Under the pieces are notes generated by a model that saw only the letters and a program-made list of their open reading frames with translations, searched no databases and was not told where the DNA came from. Both the position numbers and the translations under genes were made by a program. From Dokdonia sp. Hel_I_53 (lineage in GTDB: Bacteria; Bacteroidota; Bacteroidia; Flavobacteriales; Flavobacteriaceae), in assembly GCF_007827465.1 (NCBI RefSeq), contig NZ_VISL01000001.1, positions 811,001 through 875,000 of the forward strand: a stretch of DNA of 64,000 nt, written 5' to 3'. Positions 16,853 to 24,870 of the stretch are shown piece by piece; the stretch's first letter is position 1; the number at the start of each line of letters is the position of its first letter.

Positions 16853-18610
16853 ATGGGCGCATTACAATCCCTCAATAAATATTTTTTAAGATATAAATGG
16901 CGACTTATAGGTGGTTTTTTTATAGTAATTGCAGCAAGAGTCTTTGCTGTTTTTAATGTAGATATCGTAGGTGATATAGTCAATGATGTAGAGCAATACA
17001 TACGTTCTAATGACACAAATTTTTCTGGACTTAAGGCTAGTATGCTTATAAAACTAGGTTTATTACTAGGCGCTGCATTGTTGTCTGGATTTTTTACATT
17101 TTTAATGCGACAAATGATTATTGTGGTTTCTCGTTTCATTGAGGCAGACCTCAAAGATGATGTATATGACCAATATCAGCAATTAAGCCTTAGTTTTTAC
17201 AAAAATAATCGTACGGGTGATCTGATGAATAGGATTTCTGAAGACGTAAGCAAAGTACGGATGTATGTAGGGCCAGCGATCATGTATTTATTACAAGCCT
17301 TAGTTCTGTTTGCAGTGGTAATCCCTTATATGGTCCGTATGGCACCATCCCTAGCGGCTTACACATTAATACCGCTTCCCATTTTATCAATCGCAATTTA
17401 TAAATTGAGTCGTGCGATTCATGTACGCAGTACAATTGTACAGGAGTACCTCTCAAAGCTTACCACATTTACTCAAGAATCTTTCAGTGGCATTTCTGTC
17501 ATAAAGGCATACACTTTAGAGACTAGTACTTTTAAAGATTTCTCACAGCTGAGTGAAGATAGTAAAGACAAAAACCTAAACCTTGTGAAGGTGCAAGCTT
17601 TCTTTTTTCCGCTTATGGTAGGGCTTATTGGGGCGAGTAATCTCATTGTTATTTTTGTAGGTGGACAACAATATATAGATGGAACAATAAAAGAACTAGG
17701 AACCCTTGTCGAGTTTATAATGTATGTAAATATGCTTACTTGGCCTGTGGCAACGGTAGGTTGGGTCACCTCAATCATAAAGGCTGCAGAAGCATCACAA
17801 ATACGAATCAATGAATTTCTAGACATAGAACCAGAGATCAAAAATCCTTCTTTAAAGCCCATCACAATTACTGGAAAAATATCTTTTAAAGATGTTACTT
17901 TTAAATATCCAGACACAGGTATTATAGCCTTACAAAAGGTAGACTTCACAGTTCAACCTGGAGAAACGCTTGCTATAATAGGTCCCACAGGCTCTGGAAA
18001 GTCTACTATCCTCGAGCTAATAGGCAGACTTTATGATGTCACAAAAGGTACCATACAAATCGACGACATGGCTATGACCGCATTAAATCTTGATAGTTTA
18101 CGATCAGAAATAGGATATGTACCCCAAGATGCTTTCTTATTTTCTGACACTATAGGAGAGAATATAAAATTTGGTGATACAGAAGCTAGCTATGAAGAAG
18201 TAGTGAAATTTGCAAAAGCAGCTTCGGTTCATAAAAATATAGCTGATTTTAAGAATGGTTACGACACGGTATTAGGAGAACGTGGTATCACACTTTCTGG
18301 AGGGCAAAAACAAAGAGTTTCTATTGCTAGAGCACTTATAGGAAATCCAAAGATTCTTTTGTTAGATGATTGTTTGAGTGCAGTTGATACTGAGACTGAA
18401 GAAGAAATTCTTAACAATCTTGTTCAACTTACAAATAACACTACTACTATTATTGTAAGCCACAGAATATCTTCGGCAAAAAATGCCAGTAAAATTTTAA
18501 TACTTGAAGATGGAAAAATTACACAACAAGGCACTCATAATCAGCTTATAGAAACAGATGGCTATTACAAAGAACTATATTTAAAACAGCTTGACGAGAA
18601 AGAAATTTAA
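16853..18610 (+). CDS. ABC exporter, fused membrane and ATPase domains (BmrC/YheI-like ATP site)
   Basis: A 585-residue half-exporter. Six transmembrane helices occupy about 1-310, and the ATPase domain follows: Walker A GPTGSGKST (377-385) and signature LSGGQKQR (from about 481). The Walker B region reads ILLLDDCLSAVD, so the usual catalytic Glu after the Walker B Asp is replaced by Asp. That substitution is typical of the 'degenerate' half of heterodimeric exporters such as BmrCD and TM287/288, so this subunit may need a partner; none is adjacent. Substrate unknown (lipids or drugs are typical). It is divergent from nusB and followed after 65 bp by the PUR-domain gene. Confidence 0.93.
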   Translation: MGALQSLNKYFLRYKWRLIGGFFIVIAARVFAVFNVDIVGDIVNDVEQYIRSNDTNFSGLKASMLIKLGLLLGAALLSGFFTFLMRQMIIVVSRFIEADLKDDVYDQYQQLSLSFYKNNRTGDLMNRISEDVSKVRMYVGPAIMYLLQALVLFAVVIPYMVRMAPSLAAYTLIPLPILSIAIYKLSRAIHVRSTIVQEYLSKLTTFTQESFSGISVIKAYTLETSTFKDFSQLSEDSKDKNLNLVKVQAFFFPLMVGLIGASNLIVIFVGGQQYIDGTIKELGTLVEFIMYVNMLTWPVATVGWVTSIIKAAEASQIRINEFLDIEPEIKNPSLKPITITGKISFKDVTFKYPDTGIIALQKVDFTVQPGETLAIIGPTGSGKSTILELIGRLYDVTKGTIQIDDMAMTALNLDSLRSEIGYVPQDAFLFSDTIGENIKFGDTEASYEEVVKFAKAASVHKNIADFKNGYDTVLGERGITLSGGQKQRVSIARALIGNPKILLLDDCLSAVDTETEEEILNNLVQLTNNTTTIIVSHRISSAKNASKILILEDGKITQQGTHNQLIETDGYYKELYLKQLDEKEI

Positions 18611-18675
18611 AAAAAAATTGGGCAACGGCTAATTTTTTACCATTTTTGACAAAACAAAACTAACAATTCAATACT

Positions 18676-19068
18676 ATGAGTGATTACGATGGACGTGATA
18701 ATGAGGAGATTTTTTCAAAAGTATTAAGAGCAGGAAGACGTACCTACTTCTTTGATGTGCGCTCTACAAAAGCTGGAGATTACTACCTCACAATTACAGA
18801 AAGTAAAAAGTTTACAAATGATGATGGCTCTTTTCACTTTAAAAAACACAAAATTTACCTTTACAAAGAAGATTTTGCTGGGTTTACAGAAAATCTAGAA
18901 GAGATGACCTCTTATATTCTTGACGAAAAAGGAGAAGATGTAATCTCAGAAAGACATCAAAGTGATTATTCTCGATCTCAATCCCCACAAGCTGTTGATA
19001 ATGGCGCTGTGAGTTCTGAACCACCTACTGCAGAAAAATTTACAGATGTAAGCTTTGATGATATTTAA
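18676..19068 (+). CDS. PUR-alpha-like nucleic-acid-binding protein (DUF3276)
   Basis: A 130-residue protein whose N-terminal two-thirds is a PUR domain: EIFSKVLRAGRRTYFFDVRSTKAGDYYLTITESKK (about 10-44), then HFKKHKIYLYKEDFAGFTENLEEM. An acidic, Ser/Pro-rich tail follows (about 95-130). PUR repeats bind single-stranded DNA or RNA; the best-studied bacterial relatives are the Borrelia Pur proteins. The family is nearly universal in Bacteroidota, yet its role there is poorly known. The gene has its own terminator. Confidence 0.9.
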   Translation: MSDYDGRDNEEIFSKVLRAGRRTYFFDVRSTKAGDYYLTITESKKFTNDDGSFHFKKHKIYLYKEDFAGFTENLEEMTSYILDEKGEDVISERHQSDYSRSQSPQAVDNGAVSSEPPTAEKFTDVSFDDI

Positions 19069-19116
19069 TTAATCCTTAGCTAAGTTCTTATAATCTATAT
19101 CAAGGTTAAAACTTTT

Positions 19117-19145
19117 AAACTCAACTATTTTAGTTGAGTTTTTTA
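19117..19145 (+). terminator. Terminator after PUR-domain gene
   Basis: AAACTCAACTA pairs perfectly with TAGTTGAGTTT around TTT, followed by a T-run. Confidence 0.9.
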
Positions 19146-19173
19146 TTGCGTAAACCCATAAATTGTACCTTTG
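19146..19173 (+). promoter_or_regulatory. Candidate promoter of the 19211 lipoprotein gene
   Basis: TACCTTTG (19166-19173) fits TAnnTTTG, with TTG at 19146-19148 17 bp upstream. ATG is 38 nt downstream. Confidence 0.45.
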
Positions 19174-19210
19174 AAGGAAGAATAAAAACAAACCCTATCA
19201 TTAAAAATTT

Positions 19211-19897
19211 ATGAAATATCACCTACTATATGCAGTCGCATTTATTTCTCTAAGCTGTGTTGAAAAAACAACAAATAGAGAAACTGAACCTACTACCACT
19301 AAAGAAACTACAGAATTATCTGAAGCAGAAAAAATTGCAAATAATAACGGAATAGCAAATTGGGATAAAGTTACCCAGCTAGATTTTACATTTAATGTAG
19401 ATCGAGGCGGAAAAAACGTAGCTAAGAGGTCATGGTCTTGGAAACCCAAAACTGGTGACGTTACAATGATAAACAACACAGACACTATCACTTATAATAG
19501 ATCATTAATTGATAGCACTTCTTTACGAGCAGATCAAGGATTTGTAAATGATAAATTCTGGTTACTCGCACCCTATCAACTAGCTTGGGACGAAGGATTA
19601 ACCATTGAAACTACAGAAGGAGTAACAAGTCCGCTTTCGCGAAAGCAATCAAAAAAACTCACAACTGTCTATTCTAATGATGGAGGATATACACCAGGAG
19701 ATGCCTATGATTATTTCTACGGTGATGACTATATGATTACAGAATGGGTGTACCGAAGAGGAAACAATCCAGAGCCATCAATGATAACTACATTTGAAGA
19801 TTATAAAAATATAGAAGGCTTAAACATTGCCACTATGCACAGAAACGAAAAAGACGATTTTAAACTCTATTTTACTGACATTACAGTTATAAAATAA
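19211..19897 (+). CDS. Putative lipoprotein of unknown function
   Basis: A 228-residue protein beginning MKYHLLYAVAFISLSC; Cys16 fits a lipobox. A Thr/Glu-rich linker (about 20-40) leads to a beta-rich domain (QLDFTFNVDRGG; KRSWSWKPKTGDV; EWVYRRG; LYFTDITVIK), consistent with an outer-membrane-anchored periplasmic domain. No family is recognised with confidence. The iterated palindrome at 19632-19647 encodes PLSRKQ (141-146). Its stop overlaps the ATG of the next membrane-protein gene (TAATG), so the two are coupled. Confidence 0.75.
   Translation: MKYHLLYAVAFISLSCVEKTTNRETEPTTTKETTELSEAEKIANNNGIANWDKVTQLDFTFNVDRGGKNVAKRSWSWKPKTGDVTMINNTDTITYNRSLIDSTSLRADQGFVNDKFWLLAPYQLAWDEGLTIETTEGVTSPLSRKQSKKLTTVYSNDGGYTPGDAYDYFYGDDYMITEWVYRRGNNPEPSMITTFEDYKNIEGLNIATMHRNEKDDFKLYFTDITVIK
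19632..19647. repeat. Iterated palindrome copy 5 (in lipoprotein gene)
   Basis: CGCTTTCGCGAAAGCA, one arm base changed, read in the LSRK frame. Confidence 0.92.
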
Positions 19898-20181
19898 TGG
19901 AAGCTATTTATAAACTTGCTATAAGCCTCAGAATTAATATTCTTATCATCCTCTGCTTTTGGGCACTTACAACTACACTTTTATACGTCTCTGTCGATGA
20001 CGTGAACGGATTAGTGAAACTAGCGATTGTATGGATTCCCTCTATTGTAACGGTGATAACCGTATGTCTTTACTATTTATCCAGATTAATTATTAGAAAA
20101 TATAGCTGGATCATAAGCTTGATTGGTATTATAATTATGTTATATGTTTCGATTCCTGTATTCTTTGGACTTGATAATTAA
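19897..20181 (+). CDS. Small integral membrane protein
   Basis: A 94-residue protein with three predicted membrane helices (about 12-31, 38-60 and 70-90) and few polar residues outside them. It overlaps the preceding lipoprotein gene by the TAATG junction, which supports it being translated. No family or function is recognised. Confidence 0.65.
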   Translation: MEAIYKLAISLRINILIILCFWALTTTLLYVSVDDVNGLVKLAIVWIPSIVTVITVCLYYLSRLIIRKYSWIISLIGIIIMLYVSIPVFFGLDN

Positions 20182-20279
20182 CAACGCTTCCTTAGAGGCA
20201 AAGGGTTATATTACAAGTGTTTATCATACAGACTCTTTTAAGAAAGGTTATAATTATTACATTAAAATCTCAAACATAA

Positions 20280-20304
20280 AAAAAGGAGCTTTTAGCTCCT
20301 TTTT
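20280..20304. terminator. Bidirectional terminator between small membrane gene and folD
   Basis: AAAAAGGAGCT pairs perfectly with AGCTCCTTTTT around TTT. It can serve both converging genes. Confidence 0.9.
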
Positions 20305-20365
20305 CATATTTATAGTTTTTCAACTTAAAACTTAGAAAACAATATTTGAACTGTTAAGTTCTTGC

Positions 20366-21259
20366 TTATTTCTTTTTTGAAGCAGCTCTATGTCGCTCTC
20401 TAGCAAGAAGTGTATTTTTTAAAAGCATGGCGATCGTCATTGGCCCCACACCGCCTGGTACTGGTGTAATAAAAGATACTTTTTTACTTACACCCTCAAA
20501 ATCAACGTCTCCAGTAATATAATAACCTCTTTCCTTAGTTTCATCTGGAACACGAGTAATACCTACATCAATGATGACCGCATCATCCTTTACCATTTCT
20601 GGCTTTAAAAATCCTGGTACTCCAAGAGCTGAAATAATAATATCTGCTTGAGAAGTAATTTGAGTGATGTTCTTTGTATGGCTATGTGTTAGTGTCACAG
20701 TTGAGTTGCCTGGGAATCCTTTACGGCCCATTAGTATGCTCATGGGTCTTCCTACAATATGACTTCTACCTATTACAACCGTGTGCTTTCCTTTTGTTTC
20801 TACTTCATATCTGTCCAACAATTCTAAAATTCCAAATGGGGTTGCTGGAATAAACGTACTCATATCTAAAGACATTTTCCCAAAATTTGTTGGATGGAAA
20901 CCATCTACATCCTTATCTGGATCTACTGCTAATAACACCTCTTGAGTATCAATTTGTGGAGGCAAAGGAAGTTGAACGATAAACCCATCAATGTTAGGAT
21001 CATTATTAAGTTCTTCTATTTTATCCAATAATTCAATCTCGCTAGTTGTATTGGGCATTCTTACCATTGTAGATTCAAAACCTACGCGTTCACAAGCTTT
21101 TACTTTACTATTTACATAGGTAAGGGAAGCACCATCATTACCCACAATAACAGCGGCTAGATGTGGCACCTTCTCTCCATTACTCTTCATTCTGTCAACT
21201 TCTATTTTGATTTCATTTTTGATATCATTAGAAGTTTTTTTTCCGTCTAAAATTGTCAT
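20366..21259 (-). CDS. folD: Bifunctional methylenetetrahydrofolate dehydrogenase / cyclohydrolase
   Basis: A 297-residue one-carbon enzyme interconverting 5,10-methylene-, methenyl- and 10-formyl-tetrahydrofolate with NADP. Key features: LTYVNSKVKACERVGF (47-61; K54 is the likely cyclohydrolase lysine), DGFIVQLPLPPQ, the NADP loop GRSHIVGRPMSILM, and the C-terminal PVPGGVGPMTIAMLLKNT. Complete and of normal length. It follows ffh on the same strand after a terminator, so independent transcription is likely. Confidence 0.97.
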   Translation of the reverse strand: MTILDGKKTSNDIKNEIKIEVDRMKSNGEKVPHLAAVIVGNDGASLTYVNSKVKACERVGFESTMVRMPNTTSEIELLDKIEELNNDPNIDGFIVQLPLPPQIDTQEVLLAVDPDKDVDGFHPTNFGKMSLDMSTFIPATPFGILELLDRYEVETKGKHTVVIGRSHIVGRPMSILMGRKGFPGNSTVTLTHSHTKNITQITSQADIIISALGVPGFLKPEMVKDDAVIIDVGITRVPDETKERGYYITGDVDFEGVSKKVSFITPVPGGVGPMTIAMLLKNTLLARERHRAASKKK

Positions 21260-21294
21260 AGCTATAACTATTTTATTTATACTAATATAAAATT

Positions 21295-21327
21295 AAAAAA
21301 GGCGCCTATAATTTAGGCGCCTTTTTT
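21295..21327 (-). terminator. Terminator of ffh
   Basis: A perfect 14-bp stem (AAAAAAGGCGCCTA with its complement) around a 5-nt loop, with a T-run on the minus strand just past the ffh stop. Confidence 0.93.
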
Positions 21328-21335
21328 AATGTGAT

Positions 21336-22664
21336 TTATTTCATTTGATTCATCATTTGCATCATCTTTCGGCCACCGCCACCCTGCATCATCTTCATCA
21401 TTTTACTCATTTGATTAAACTGTTTGAGTAACTGATTAACTTGCTGTACAGAGGTCCCAGACCCCTTCCCTATTCTTTTCTTACGACTCGCGTTTATCGT
21501 AGATGGATCTGTGCGCTCGCCTGGAGTCATAGAGTGAATAATGGCTTCTATATGTTTAAAAGCATCATCATCAATATCTACATCTTTAAGCATTTTACCA
21601 GCCCCAGGGATCATTCCCATAAGGTCTTTCATGTTACCCATTTTCTTTACTTGAGCAATTTGCTTTAAGAAATCATCAAAACCGAATTGATTCTTAGCAA
21701 TCTTCTTCTGAAGCTTTCTAGCCTCTTCTTCGTCAAATTGCTCTTGAGCTCTTTCTACCAGAGATACAACATCTCCCATCCCTAAGATACGATCTGCCAT
21801 ACGTGATGGATAGAATACATCTATCGCTTCCATCTTTTCTCCTGTACCTATAAATTTAATAGGCTTATCAACAACAGATTTAATAGAAATTGCAGCACCA
21901 CCTCGCGTATCACCATCTAATTTTGTTAAGATAACTCCGTCAAAATTAAGAATATCATTAAACGCTTTTGCGGTGTTTACAGCATCTTGACCCGTCATAG
22001 AGTCAACCACAAATAAAGTTTCTTGCGGCTGGATTGCTTTATGTACATCTGCAATCTCATTCATCATCACCTCATCAACTGCAAGACGACCTGCGGTATC
22101 AATAATGACTACGTTATGACCATTCGCTTTCGCGAAAGCAATACCATCTTGAGCAATTTTAACAGGATTCTTCTCATCACGATCAGAATATACATCTACC
22201 TTAATTTGATCTCCTACAACATGAAGCTGGTCAATCGCCGCTGGACGATATACGTCACAGGCAACTAATAAAGGTTTCTTAGTTTTTTTGTTTTTTAAGA
22301 AGTTAGCAAGCTTACCAGAAAACGTTGTTTTACCAGAACCTTGTAGTCCAGACATCAAAATGACAGAAGGTGTTCCAGAAAGATTGATACCTTCTGCATC
22401 ACCTCCCATTAATTCGGTAAGTTCGTCCTTAACAATTTTCACCATTAATTGACCAGGTTGTAATGTGGTCAATACGTCAGAACCTAATGCTTTTTCTTTT
22501 ACACGGTTTGTAAAATCCTTTGCTGTTTTAAAGTTAACATCTGCATCAATTAACGCTCTACGTACTTCTTTTAAAGTTTCGGCAACGTTTACTTCTGTAA
22601 TACTGCCGTGTCCTTTGAGTACGTGTAACGCTTTATCTAACTTATCACTTAAATTATCAAACAT
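21336..22664 (-). CDS. ffh: Signal recognition particle protein (SRP54/Ffh)
   Basis: A 442-residue GTPase that targets nascent membrane proteins. Domains: N (about 1-85), G with GLQGSGKTT (106-114), DTAGR (189-193) and TKLDGDTRGGAA, and the methionine-rich M domain (about 328-442), which ends in a Met/Gly-rich tail. The iterated palindrome at 22125-22140 encodes AFAKA (176-180) in a helix just before DTAGR, without disturbing the family pattern. On the minus strand TAAATTTG (22690-22697) is a candidate promoter box. Complete. Confidence 0.98.
   Translation of the reverse strand: MFDNLSDKLDKALHVLKGHGSITEVNVAETLKEVRRALIDADVNFKTAKDFTNRVKEKALGSDVLTTLQPGQLMVKIVKDELTELMGGDAEGINLSGTPSVILMSGLQGSGKTTFSGKLANFLKNKKTKKPLLVACDVYRPAAIDQLHVVGDQIKVDVYSDRDEKNPVKIAQDGIAFAKANGHNVVIIDTAGRLAVDEVMMNEIADVHKAIQPQETLFVVDSMTGQDAVNTAKAFNDILNFDGVILTKLDGDTRGGAAISIKSVVDKPIKFIGTGEKMEAIDVFYPSRMADRILGMGDVVSLVERAQEQFDEEEARKLQKKIAKNQFGFDDFLKQIAQVKKMGNMKDLMGMIPGAGKMLKDVDIDDDAFKHIEAIIHSMTPGERTDPSTINASRKKRIGKGSGTSVQQVNQLLKQFNQMSKMMKMMQGGGGRKMMQMMNQMK
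22125..22140. repeat. Iterated palindrome copy 6 (in ffh)
   Basis: CGCTTTCGCGAAAGCA, one arm base changed, read as AFAKA within the essential ffh gene. Confidence 0.93.
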
Positions 22665-22689
22665 AGTTTATTGCTTATGGTAAAGGTTG

Positions 22690-22697
22690 CAAATTTA
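22690..22697 (-). promoter_or_regulatory. Candidate -7 box of ffh
   Basis: Minus-strand TAAATTTG fits TAnnTTTG and lies 25 nt before the ffh ATG. No clear -33 TTG. Confidence 0.4.
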
Positions 22698-22798
22698 AGG
22701 ATTTGTAGGGATTATGCAGTAAGAAATTAGCTTTGAAAAGAGGATAAGTTTATAATTAAAAAATTACCGTATTAATGTTCCACAACAGTGCATTAAAA

Positions 22799-22826
22799 AA
22801 GCCTCTCTAAATAAATAGAGAGGCTT
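22799..22826 (-). terminator. Terminator of rpmE2
   Basis: AAGCCTCTCTA pairs perfectly with TAGAGAGGCTT around 6 nt; minus-strand T-run follows. Confidence 0.92.
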
Positions 22827-22850
22827 GGTATAGAAGTTAAGTTGTAAGAA

Positions 22851-23102
22851 TTACTTCTTGAACTTAGCGTATTTATTTTTGAACTTATCAATACGTCCTG
22901 CTGTATCTACAAGCTTAGCTTTACCTGTGTAAAATGGGTGAGACGTTCTAGAAATTTCTAGTTTTATTAAAGGATACTCAGTTCCTTCAACTTCGATTGT
23001 TTCTTTAGTCTCTGCAGCAGATTTTGTTAAGAACACCTCATCATTAGACATATCCTTAAATGCTACTACTCTAAAATTTTCTGGGTGTATTCCTGCTTTC
23101 AT
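22851..23102 (-). CDS. rpmE2: 50S ribosomal protein L31, type B
   Basis: An 83-residue ribosomal protein ([49 protein letters not shown]). It lacks the Cys pairs of zinc-binding L31, so it is the type B (C-minus) form. A well-formed promoter (TTG-N19-TAAATTTG) precedes it and a terminator follows, so it is a single-gene unit. Confidence 0.96.
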   Translation of the reverse strand: MKAGIHPENFRVVAFKDMSNDEVFLTKSAAETKETIEVEGTEYPLIKLEISRTSHPFYTGKAKLVDTAGRIDKFKNKYAKFKK

Positions 23103-23140
23103 CTTATATAGTACTTAAAATTATTCGATTTTTCGAGGTG

Positions 23141-23170
23141 CAAATTTACAAAACTTTTAAAAACCGACAA
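23141..23170 (-). promoter_or_regulatory. Promoter of rpmE2 (TTG-N19-TAnnTTTG)
   Basis: On the minus strand TTG (23168-23170) is followed after 19 bp by TAAATTTG (23141-23148), matching the Bacteroidota -33/-7 consensus in both sequence and spacing. It is the best promoter match I see in the window. Confidence 0.7.
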
Positions 23171-23240
23171 CTAATTTTTTTAAAATATTTTTCATTCGAC
23201 ACGAAGTTACAATTTTTAAAGGCACGATGTAACGTTATTG

Positions 23241-23248
23241 TATATTTG
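23241..23248 (+). promoter_or_regulatory. Candidate -7 box of the DUF4199 operon
   Basis: TATATTTG fits TAnnTTTG. A start site a few bases later would leave ATG 23284 with a short leader, supporting that start over ATG 23260. Confidence 0.45.
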
Positions 23249-23283
23249 TCTACCAATTAATGATAACCAAAAAATTATATAAT

Positions 23284-23817
23284 ATGGATACCAATACAAC
23301 CTCTACTAAAGATGTAATGCTCAAATATGGTTTACTTCTAGGGATTATTATGATTCTTTTTCAAGTAATACTATATGTAACCAACAATTTCTTAGCACCA
23401 CATTGGTCGTTAGGCGTTCTAAGCTTTGTTATCATGATTGCAGTTACTGTAATGGGATTAAAAACATTCAAAAAAGCTAATGGGGGCTTTTTGAAACTTG
23501 GCCAAGCTTTAAAAATAGGTTTAGGAATTGCATTAATATCTGGGCTAATTGGAGTTGTTTGGACGTTAGTTTTAACACAAGTGTTAGAGCCCAATTATTC
23601 AGAACTAGCATTAGGTGTGGTAAGAGATCAAGTGCTAGAGCAATACCCCGATATGACTGAAACTCAAATAGAACAGACATTATCTTTCCAAGAAAATTTT
23701 ACAAAATTGGGTTTTATGATACCAATTAGTATTTTATTCTCATTATTTTTTGGGTTCATTATTTCCCTTATTGCTGGACTTATTATGCGAAAGGACAATC
23801 CATATGCAGACGCATAA
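23284..23817 (+). CDS. DUF4199 family membrane protein
   Basis: A roughly 177-residue protein from ATG 23284 (an in-frame ATG at 23260 adds eight residues and sits very close to the promoter box). Four hydrophobic helices are visible: YGLLLGIIMILFQVILYV, LGVLSFVIMIAVTVMGL, LGIALISGLIGVVWTLVL, and IPISILFSLFFGFIISLIAGLIM. A charged loop before the last helix matches the DUF4199 layout. Function unknown. It stands 9 bp before a family 2 glycosyltransferase and is often found beside such genes, which hints at an envelope-glycan role. Confidence 0.85.
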   Translation: MDTNTTSTKDVMLKYGLLLGIIMILFQVILYVTNNFLAPHWSLGVLSFVIMIAVTVMGLKTFKKANGGFLKLGQALKIGLGIALISGLIGVVWTLVLTQVLEPNYSELALGVVRDQVLEQYPDMTETQIEQTLSFQENFTKLGFMIPISILFSLFFGFIISLIAGLIMRKDNPYADA

Positions 23818-23826
23818 AATTTTCAT

Positions 23827-24768
23827 ATGCAACTATCCATCATCATACCTCTACTCAATGAAGTAGACTCTTTAAAAGAATTACACCACTGGCTTTCAGA
23901 TACTCTGGAAGCCAATGGCTTTTCATACGAAGTCATTTTTATAGATGATGGCAGTACCGATGGATCGTGGGAAGTGATTGATACGCTTTCGCGAAAGCAT
24001 ACAGAAGTAAAAGCCATTCGGTTTAATCGTAACTACGGGAAGTCACAAGCATTACACGCAGGGTTTGAAGCAGCCCAAGGTGATGTAATCATTACGATGG
24101 ATGCAGATTTACAAGACAATCCTGAGGAGATTCCAGAACTCTATAAGATGATTGTAGATGAGAAGTACGACTTAGTATCTGGATGGAAAAAGAAACGATA
24201 CGATTCTGTAATTGCAAAAAACCTTCCTAGCAAAATTTTTAACGCAGCCGCAAGAAAAACTAGCGGACTCAAATTACATGACTTTAATTGTGGTTTAAAA
24301 GCGTACCGAAAAGAAGTGATAAAAACGGTAGATGTATATGGCGAGATGCATCGTTACATACCTGTACTTGCAAAAAACGCAGGTTTTTCTCAAATAGGGG
24401 AAAAAGTAGTACAGCACCAAAAACGGAAATATGGTGAGACAAAATTCGGTATGGAGCGTTTCATTAATGGGTTTCTAGACCTACTTACCATCTGGTTTTT
24501 AGGTAGTTTTGGAAAAAGACCCATGCACCTCTTTGGCGCACTGGGTGTTCTAATGTCTATTGTAGGGTTTAGTTTTGCAGGTTATTTGGGGGTAGACAAA
24601 GTTTTTCTTAATCCAACAGGAAGACTAATTACACAACGACCTCAATTTTATATTGCACTTGTTGCCATGCTCATTGGTGTACAGCTATTTATAGCTGGAT
24701 TTATAGGCGAACTTATTCTAAGATCTAAAAGAGATAAGCAACGCTATATAATCAAAGAAACACTATAA
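23827..24768 (+). CDS. Family 2 glycosyltransferase (GtrB/DPM-like, membrane)
   Basis: A 313-residue GT-A enzyme: N-terminal LSIIIPLLNEVDSL, DDGSTDG (40-46) and the DxD metal site MDADLQD (91-97). The acceptor region contains HDFNCGLKAYR and the KRKYGETKFGMERF motif of polyprenyl-phosphate sugar transferases. Two C-terminal membrane helices (about 232-255 and 272-297) tether it to the inner membrane. It probably transfers a sugar from a nucleotide donor to undecaprenyl phosphate or a related lipid. The iterated palindrome at 23984-23999 encodes TLSRKH (53-58). Second gene of the DUF4199 operon. Confidence 0.93.
   Translation: MQLSIIIPLLNEVDSLKELHHWLSDTLEANGFSYEVIFIDDGSTDGSWEVIDTLSRKHTEVKAIRFNRNYGKSQALHAGFEAAQGDVIITMDADLQDNPEEIPELYKMIVDEKYDLVSGWKKKRYDSVIAKNLPSKIFNAAARKTSGLKLHDFNCGLKAYRKEVIKTVDVYGEMHRYIPVLAKNAGFSQIGEKVVQHQKRKYGETKFGMERFINGFLDLLTIWFLGSFGKRPMHLFGALGVLMSIVGFSFAGYLGVDKVFLNPTGRLITQRPQFYIALVAMLIGVQLFIAGFIGELILRSKRDKQRYIIKETL
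23984..23999. repeat. Iterated palindrome copy 7 (in glycosyltransferase gene)
   Basis: CGCTTTCGCGAAAGCA, one arm base changed, read as LSRKH. Confidence 0.93.
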
Positions 24769-24838
24769 CAACTCACCGAGGGCTATTTGGCTTACGTATT
24801 CTAGCATGACGCTGACTGTTATTCCTCCCATAAAATCG

Positions 24839-24846
24839 TATTTTTG
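24839..24846 (+). promoter_or_regulatory. Candidate -7 box of the phosphosugar mutase gene
   Basis: TATTTTTG fits TAnnTTTG, 24 nt before the ATG at 24871. Confidence 0.45.
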
Positions 24847-24870
24847 ACACTCTCTTAAATAGAAATTTAC

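Noticed and set aside
20144..20335. A 63-codon frame downstream of the small membrane gene
   Set aside because: It overlaps the upstream gene and runs through the strong terminator at 20280-20304; composition is not protein-like.
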